Source: Cerasicoccus frondis
GTDB taxonomy: Bacteria > Verrucomicrobiota > Verrucomicrobiia > Opitutales > Cerasicoccaceae
DNA: 64,000 nucleotides
Reading direction: 5' to 3'
Assembly: GCA_031296915.1 (NCBI GenBank)
Contig: JAVDPC010000009.1
Location: 147,891-211,890 of the forward strand
Made by a program: the position numbers and the translations under genes. Positions 59,124 to 64,000 of this stretch are shown one piece after another (within the stretch, counting starts at the first letter, position 1; the number at the start of each line of letters is the position of its first letter). A model generated the notes under the pieces. It ran no database searches, was not told the origin of the DNA, and saw only the letters and a program-made list of their open reading frames with translations.

Positions 59124-60226
59124 TGCGCGCTTTGCCTGATACGCTCATTCCCAATCAGCCGCCGACCGCCCTTGCGCCGATGCAGGACGTGACAACGCGG
59201 CCGTTTATGGCGATCGTGAATCAGTTTGGGCCGCCGGATTATTTCTTCACCGAATACTTCCGCGTGCACGAGCACTCGCGCCCGGAAACGCACATCCTCG
59301 ACTCCATCATCAACAACCCGAGCGACCGGCCGGTGTTTGCACAGCTCATCGGCGAAGACATCGAGCACATGCAGCGCACCGTGCGCCTGTTGATCGAGCA
59401 CCCCATCGCCGGGATCGACCTGAATATGGGCTGCCCGGCGCCCAAGGTTTACAAGAAAAACGTCGGCGGCGGGCTTATGCGCGATCCGCAAAAAGTCGAC
59501 CAACTGCTCGGCGCGTTGCGCGAGGTTTGCCCCGGTCGCTTCACGGTCAAGATGCGCATCGGCTTTGCCGACATGGAGCACTACGAGACGATTATCGGAC
59601 TCGTGAACAAGCACGATGTCGACCTGCTCAGCGTCCACGGGCGCACGGTCAAGGGCATGTATCGCAGCGAGGTGGACTACGATGCGATCAAGCTCGCAGT
59701 GGACTCCGCCAACTGCCCGGTGCTGGCCAACGGCGATGTGTCGTCCGTCGAGAAAGGGCACTGGGTGCTGAAGCACACCGGCGCGCACGGCTTGATGATC
59801 GGCCGCCACGCGATTCGCAACCCCTGGATTTTCCGTCAGCTCCGCGAAAGCTTTGCATCGCAAAGTATCTTCCAACCGACCTTGGGCGACGTCCGCGAAT
59901 ACGTGGACCTGCTCTGGGTCGAAACGCGCAAGACGCGCCACGACGAAGGCCGCCACGTGGCCTACATGAAGAAGTTCCTCAACTTTGTGGGGCAAAGCGT
60001 CGACCCCGAGGGCGCGTTCCTGCGGACGGTTCGCCGCGCACGCTCGCCGGAGGATTATTTCAAAATTTGCGACGAACACCTCGTCGAAGGCGGACGCGAC
60101 AAGCTGCCCTTTTCCCCCGAGCCCTACCCTGGCCTGATCGCGCGCCCGAGCCGCGAAGGCCCCACCGGCCCATCCGCCAGCAGCGTGGGCGAGCCGGAAG
60201 AATGCAGCTTGGACAACGCCGTATAG
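59123..60226 (+). CDS. tRNA-dihydrouridine synthase
   Basis: FMN-dependent enzyme of 367 residues that reduces uridines in the tRNA D-loop. ALAPMQDVTTRPFMAIVNQF opens the TIM barrel; FAQLIGEDIEHM, GIDLNMGCPAPKVYKKNVGG (catalytic Cys), FTVKMRIGF, LLSVHGRTVKGMY and LANGDVSSV are the Dus signatures. The C-terminal helical RNA-binding part is present, and the last 20 residues are Pro/Ser/Gly-rich. Which Dus type (B, C or other) I cannot decide. It carries two intragenic palindromes. Confidence 0.93.
   Translation: MRALPDTLIPNQPPTALAPMQDVTTRPFMAIVNQFGPPDYFFTEYFRVHEHSRPETHILDSIINNPSDRPVFAQLIGEDIEHMQRTVRLLIEHPIAGIDLNMGCPAPKVYKKNVGGGLMRDPQKVDQLLGALREVCPGRFTVKMRIGFADMEHYETIIGLVNKHDVDLLSVHGRTVKGMYRSEVDYDAIKLAVDSANCPVLANGDVSSVEKGHWVLKHTGAHGLMIGRHAIRNPWIFRQLRESFASQSIFQPTLGDVREYVDLLWVETRKTRHDEGRHVAYMKKFLNFVGQSVDPEGAFLRTVRRARSPEDYFKICDEHLVEGGRDKLPFSPEPYPGLIARPSREGPTGPSASSVGEPEECSLDNAV
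59850..59866. repeat. Intragenic palindrome copy 12 (GCTTTGC-ATC-GCAAAGT)
   Basis: In the dus gene, read as S-F-A-S-Q-S, the same frame as the methyltransferase copies. Confidence 0.85.
59982..59998. repeat. Intragenic palindrome copy 13 (ACTTTGT-GGG-GCAAAGC)
   Basis: Second copy in dus, 132 bp from copy 12 and in the same frame, read as N-F-V-G-Q-S. Confidence 0.8.
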
Positions 60227-60241
60227 GCTCGACTTCCCGCC

Positions 60242-61048
60242 ATGGCCCGCAAGAAACGACGCATGATCTGGCAACTCATCAACGGGCTCGCCATCGGGTT
60301 AGTCGTCGGCTACCTCGGGCTCTGCCTGTTTGCGGTGTTTTTCTCCGACGGCATGATCTTCCCCGCGCCGGAGCCGAGCTACACCGACTCGAAGGAAATC
60401 ATCAAACTGCCGCTGCGCAACGGTAAGGAAATCGCCGCCATCTACCTGGAAAACCCCGAGGCGGAATACACCATTCTTTACAGCCATGGCAATGGTGAGG
60501 ACATCGGCGCAATCCGACCGTTTTTGGAAGAATTGCGCGCCCGCGGCTTCGCGGTGTTTGCCTATGATTATCCCGGCTACGGCCTCAGCGAAGGTCGCCC
60601 CACCGAACAAGGCGCACTGGAAGCTGCCGCCAACGCCTTTAGCTATCTCGTGATGCTACGCGATGTCGACCCGGACAAAATCATCCTCTTTGGCCGTTCG
60701 CTGGGCAGTGGCCCGTCGTGGGCGCTGGCGGCGAAAAAGCCAGTCGCGGGCATGATCATCGACGGCGGTTTCTCCAGCACCTTCCGCGTGATCACCCGAA
60801 AGAAGATCCTGCCCTGGGACAAGTTTGACAACCTAGCCCTAGTCGATCAGGTCCAGTGCCCCATCCTCCTGATGCACGGCAAGCTGGACAGCACGGTCCC
60901 TTTCAGCCACGCTGAGGAACTTTATAGCGCCTATCAGGGCGAAAAGTCGTCGCTGTTTATCGACGAGGCTGGCCACAACAATTTGGTTGAAGCCGCGGGC
61001 TCACGCTATTGGGATGCCATCCGACACTTTACTGAATCTCTGAAATAA
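60242..61048 (+). CDS. Alpha/beta-hydrolase (Bem46/YfhR-like)
   Basis: Protein of 268 residues anchored by an N-terminal TM segment (LINGLAIGLVVGYLGLCLFA). The hydrolase domain has YSHGNGEDIGAI (oxyanion region), FGRSLGSGPSWALA (nucleophile Ser), LLMHGKLDSTVPFSHAEEL (Asp) and DEAGHNNLVEAAG (His). The arrangement matches the Bem46/ABHD13 group, membrane-bound serine hydrolases of unknown substrate. It starts 15 bp after dus in the same direction. Confidence 0.88.
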   Translation: MARKKRRMIWQLINGLAIGLVVGYLGLCLFAVFFSDGMIFPAPEPSYTDSKEIIKLPLRNGKEIAAIYLENPEAEYTILYSHGNGEDIGAIRPFLEELRARGFAVFAYDYPGYGLSEGRPTEQGALEAAANAFSYLVMLRDVDPDKIILFGRSLGSGPSWALAAKKPVAGMIIDGGFSSTFRVITRKKILPWDKFDNLALVDQVQCPILLMHGKLDSTVPFSHAEELYSAYQGEKSSLFIDEAGHNNLVEAAGSRYWDAIRHFTESLK

Positions 61049-61053
61049 TCCCA

Positions 61054-61611
61054 ATGAGCAAAACCGCACTGGTCATTCTGCATGAAGGCTTCGAAGAAAT
61101 GGAAGCCATAGCCCCCATCGACATCCTGCGTCGGGGCGAGGTCTCCGTTACCGTGGCTTCACTGACGAAGGAGAAGCTCGTTCTGGGCCGCAATAAAGTC
61201 TCCGTCATGGCGGATGTGGACTTGGACCAGGCGCTGTTGCGCGACTACGATGTAATCGTCCTGCCAGGCGGCCCAGGCGTCTACGAAACGCTGCGCCACG
61301 ACGCCCGTGTGCGCAAGGCCATCCTTCGCCAGGTGGAGTTTGGCCGACGCGTAGCCGCCATCTGCGCCGCCCCGCTCGCGTTGCTGGACGCCGGTATGCT
61401 CGAGGGCAAGGCCTACACCTGCCACTTTGCCTCAGTCGAAGAGCTCCCCGAGCGCGACGCAAACCAGAGCGTTGTCACCGACGGGCTCATTACGACCTCC
61501 CAGGGCGCCGGAACCGCAACCGCCTTTGCGCTGACCGTACTGGCCCAGCTAACCAGCGAGCAGGCCGCCCTGGATGTCGCTGCTTCCATTTGCCTGAGCG
61601 CCCAGCAATAG
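61054..61611 (+). CDS. DJ-1/PfpI family protein
   Basis: Protein of 185 residues. LVILHEGFEEMEAIAPIDIL carries the conserved Glu, DVIVLPGGPGVYETL the strand-loop, and VAAICAAPLALLDAGML the nucleophile Cys at the elbow, followed by TSQGAGTATAFAL. It matches the YajL/DJ-1 group, reported to act as stress-response chaperones or deglycases. It lies 5 bp after the hydrolase gene. Confidence 0.92.
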   Translation: MSKTALVILHEGFEEMEAIAPIDILRRGEVSVTVASLTKEKLVLGRNKVSVMADVDLDQALLRDYDVIVLPGGPGVYETLRHDARVRKAILRQVEFGRRVAAICAAPLALLDAGMLEGKAYTCHFASVEELPERDANQSVVTDGLITTSQGAGTATAFALTVLAQLTSEQAALDVAASICLSAQQ

Positions 61612-61632
61612 GCGTCCAATCCTCGAACTGTT

Positions 61633-63150
61633 GTGTGGGAAGAAGAATATCCGCTGCCGGGCTATAAGACCTCGACTGAGGGCAATGTAGTCGCACAAAT
61701 CGTGGGCCTCAGCCTGCTCTCCACCTGGCTGGTGGCCGGCGACTTCGCTGGCGGCCCCGCCATCTGCGCCGCCGTTGGCGCCATCTCCTTGTTTTTCTAC
61801 TTTGTCTACCGACGCGAGGGGACCATTTCCACCCGGGAAAACCGCCGGTATTTCAAACGCTGGCTGATCCCGCCCATCCTCATTATCGCCATTTGGATAA
61901 CCGGGCAATTTTCACCCAGCGTCACTGAGTTGTTTATCGGAGATCGGGTCATGGTCCGCTTTGATAACCCGGCCTCCATTGGCCCGGTCAGCGGCATCGC
62001 GCATGAGAACTACATTTTCTTGCTTTACCCGGTCATGGTCATGCTGTCCATGGTCGGCCTGATCGCCTTCACTCAGAGCCAGCATGCGCTCGCGGAAATA
62101 CTCCGCTACCTGACCCGGAGCGTGCTGGCGCTGGCCGCCGTTGGCTTGGTGGGCATCATTTTCCGCTGGAAGAAAATCCTCACCTTCATCAGCCCGGCGC
62201 AAAGCGATTTCTTTTCCGTCTTCCCTTCCGGAGACCAATGGGCGGCCTTTGCGCTGTTCTGGATGGTTGTCTCATTCGGCGTCTTCTTCCACTTAGGCAA
62301 ACGATCCGGCTTTTTCTCGCAGCGCGGCTTTTGGCTGACGCTGGGCTGGATCACGCTCGCAGGCTCCATTTATTGGACCGGCGCTCCGGTGCACCGCTTC
62401 CTGTTGGGCGTCGGGCTCGGGCTCCTCATGTTGAGCACCGGCGTGGCCTACGTCATGCGGAAAAAAGCCGTGGGCATCCTCTTCGGCTCCGCATTGGCCC
62501 TGATTGGTTTTGGGCTGACGGGCGCCAGTATTTTCTACATCGCCAGCGAGTTCAAACTGGCGCAAAGCGACCCCACACTCGCGCCCTTTGGCATGCCCTG
62601 GGCAATCCAATCGGCGCTGTGGCGAGATGCATGGACGCTCTTTGAGCAACGGCCGTTTTTCGGCTGGGGCGCTGGCAGCTTTGCCGAAGTGTTCCCCTTC
62701 CAGAAGCAAGTGGACCTTGGCAACAGCTTTTACCTGACACCTCATTCCGACGCCCTGCAGGCGCTGGTGGAGTACGGCGCAGTTGGCGTGGCCCTGTGGC
62801 TGCTCTTCCCCGCTGCGCTGATGATTCGCTTTGCCCGGCTCAAGTCGCATCGCCGCCTGAGTCACTACCTCTGGGGCGCCTCGACGATTCTGGCCATCCT
62901 GGCCTGCGTCAGCCAGCCGCTGAGTACGCCGGCGAATTTCGTGTGCATCTGGCTGGGCCTCGCCCTGGCCTACAAGTGGTCCGACGCCGCCGAGCAAAAT
63001 CAGCCGAAAACGCCGGTTGCCCGCGTCACGGTGTTCCCCCGCCCCGAACCCAAGGACGGCGAGGCGGGTGACGATTCACACCGACTCAAGCCCCGCAAGC
63101 GGCACTCCCGCCGCCACGGCTCGGGCAAAAGGCGCAGCCGCAAGCATTAG
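61633..63150 (+). CDS. O-antigen ligase/polymerase-like membrane protein
   Basis: Protein of 505 residues with about ten TM segments and the Wzy_C-type periplasmic loop before the last helices (RPFFGWGAGSFAEVFPF and YLTPHSDALQALVEYGAVGV, including the typical His-Asp-x2-Leu-like motif). The C-terminal 40 residues are hydrophilic and basic (KPRKRHSRRHGSGKRRSRKH). It would join or polymerise undecaprenyl-linked glycans in the periplasm. The start is a GTG at 61633. It follows the DJ-1 gene by 21 bp. Confidence 0.85.
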   Translation: MWEEEYPLPGYKTSTEGNVVAQIVGLSLLSTWLVAGDFAGGPAICAAVGAISLFFYFVYRREGTISTRENRRYFKRWLIPPILIIAIWITGQFSPSVTELFIGDRVMVRFDNPASIGPVSGIAHENYIFLLYPVMVMLSMVGLIAFTQSQHALAEILRYLTRSVLALAAVGLVGIIFRWKKILTFISPAQSDFFSVFPSGDQWAAFALFWMVVSFGVFFHLGKRSGFFSQRGFWLTLGWITLAGSIYWTGAPVHRFLLGVGLGLLMLSTGVAYVMRKKAVGILFGSALALIGFGLTGASIFYIASEFKLAQSDPTLAPFGMPWAIQSALWRDAWTLFEQRPFFGWGAGSFAEVFPFQKQVDLGNSFYLTPHSDALQALVEYGAVGVALWLLFPAALMIRFARLKSHRRLSHYLWGASTILAILACVSQPLSTPANFVCIWLGLALAYKWSDAAEQNQPKTPVARVTVFPRPEPKDGEAGDDSHRLKPRKRHSRRHGSGKRRSRKH

Positions 63151-63427
63151 GTAGTGTGACGTCGACGAAGTTCGTTACGCAAAAAAACTCCGTTGCGTAG
63201 GTAGGAGTCCCGTCTTCAGGCGGCCATGCTGCCCCGCGCTAGAGCCTGTGAGCGAAAAGCCAACAACGCTGGCGCGGAAAAGCACTCGGTTTAGGGCTTG
63301 GGGCCAGATTGGAAGTTCGCGGCGTTGGCATTTCAATCACGGGCTTCCAGCCCGCTCAATCAAAGCCGCCTTGCGCTGCATCCAATCTCTACCCCACCTG
63401 ATCGGCCAATCTAGATGAAAAGTGCTC
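63151..63427. other. Intergenic region with a degenerate IS630 end
   Basis: 277 bp without a gene. At 63152 TAGTGTGACGTCGACGAAGT resembles the IS630 end at 63428, suggesting a relic copy. The rest has short GC-rich repeats (CCCGTCTTCAGGCGG, GGGCTTCCAGCCCG) of the kind seen between genes elsewhere in this phylum. Confidence 0.5.
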
Positions 63428-64000
63428 TAGTGTGGTGTCAGCGAAGTTCGCTGCATAAATACTGAACCTTACCGAGGATCAGATCTGCGTCCGCTGTCCA
63501 CTTAAATGGCTTTGGTTGCTCGTTGTATTTGGTGATAAATGTTTCGATAGCTTCTCTGAGCGATTTGAGGCTGTTGAATGAAGCCCTTCGTATCTGTTTG
63601 TCGGTAATGATTGCGAAGAAGCGTTCGACCTGGTTGAGCCATGAGCTGTAAGTGGGCGTGAAGTGAACGTGCCAATGCGGTCGTTTTGCCAACCATGCAT
63701 TCACCTTTTCGGCCTTATGGGTGACGTAGTTATCCATGACCAGATGCACTTCGTAAGGGTCTTCTTTGGTGCGTTGAGGCAAGGATTTTTCCACCTCCCG
63801 CAGGAAAGCGAGGAACTCACTGCTGCGATGTCTTGGGTAGCATTTGCCCAAGACTTCGCCAGTTTTCACATTCAGTGCGGCAAACAGATTGAGGGTGCCA
63901 TGGCGCCAATAGTCCCAGCTTCTTCGTTCGCTTTGTCCGGGGCGCATCGGTAGGATCGGCTGGTTACGCTCCAGCGCCTGAACCTGGCTTTTTTCATCGA
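63428..64000 (-). mobile_element. IS630-family insertion sequence (partial)
   Basis: Starts with TA at 63428, the target-site dinucleotide of IS630/mariner elements, then the terminal repeat GTGTGGTGTCAGCGAAGTTC. The transposase stop lies inside this repeat. The element continues past the right edge of the window. Confidence 0.8.
63438..64000 (-). CDS. IS630-family transposase (C-terminal part)
   Basis: DDE transposase; its N-terminus lies beyond the window edge. Reading in from 64000, the first catalytic Asp is in DEKSQVQALERNQP, the second in HLVMDNYVTHKAEKV, and the Glu in LNQVERFFAIITDKQ. The C-terminus (KYNEQPKPFKWTADADLIL) is characteristic of the group. It is intact over the visible 187 codons. 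Confidence 0.92.
   Translation of the reverse strand, partial: DEKSQVQALERNQPILPMRPGQSERRSWDYWRHGTLNLFAALNVKTGEVLGKCYPRHRSSEFLAFLREVEKSLPQRTKEDPYEVHLVMDNYVTHKAEKVNAWLAKRPHWHVHFTPTYSSWLNQVERFFAIITDKQIRRASFNSLKSLREAIETFITKYNEQPKPFKWTADADLILGKVQYLCSELR

Overview
The window looks like a stretch of chromosome from a free-living, Gram-negative member of the Verrucomicrobiota, most likely class Opitutae (Puniceicoccales/Opitutales). That assignment is inferred from gene content, not from a marker search. The evidence is: four secreted proteins with PEP-CTERM sorting tails, lipoprotein signal peptides, CAZyme-type genes for rhamnose and uronate oligosaccharides, a sulfotransferase, moderately high GC, and dense palindromic intergenic repeats.

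Layout. 1-3.5 kb is the start of a division/cell-wall (dcw) cluster on the minus strand: mraZ, a small ORF, rsmH, a 47-aa ORF, an ftsL-like gene, and ftsI running off the left edge. It is preceded by a clear array of MraZ operator boxes. 3.6-14.6 kb is mixed housekeeping: a TlyA-type methyltransferase, rpsU, TrmH, ferritin, a metallo-beta-lactamase-fold enzyme, PEP-CTERM proteins and a sulfotransferase. 15-21 kb holds leuC, a cytochrome c/PQQ sugar dehydrogenase, and a MurQ/GCKR-like gene followed by a GH20 hexosaminidase (amino-sugar recycling). 21.4-27 kb is a B12/methionine neighbourhood: a cobalamin riboswitch in front of an AspT/YidE-type transporter and a CWC Cys-rich protein, then divergent metR and metE. 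27-27.7 kb is gene-poor and carries a four-unit 22-bp array, a small excisionase-like gene and tRNA-Arg(UCU).

27.8-34 kb is a Fur-family regulator and a complete biotin operon (bioA-bioB-bioD-bioF-esterase-bioC) with a BirA-like operator. 34-36.4 kb is an iron-limitation operon behind a Fur box: flavodoxin, HmuS-like heme protein, unknown protein, Fur. 36.4-47.3 kb has a PL22-like/DUF1961 pair, a large FAD/Fe-S dehydrogenase, a glycosylation cluster with a methyltransferase-GT2 fusion, and rhaA. 47.5-63.1 kb contains mrdA (PBP2), truA, thrC, a frameshifted methyltransferase, a Xer recombinase, corA, a bifunctional nuclease, dus, a DJ-1 protein and an O-antigen-ligase-like protein. The right edge is an IS630-family element.

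The most unusual signal runs across the window: a 17-bp imperfect palindrome, RCTTTGY-NNN-RCAAAGY. It occurs at least 13 times, always inside coding sequence, in all three reading frames, and twice as tandem pairs with an 18-bp period. Under uniform base composition I would expect about 0.004 exact copies in 64 kb; I count ten. Five copies fall in the biotin operon, three in the murQ-like gene and two in dus. One copy carries a single extra A that shifts the frame of a methyltransferase gene. I do not recognise this element.
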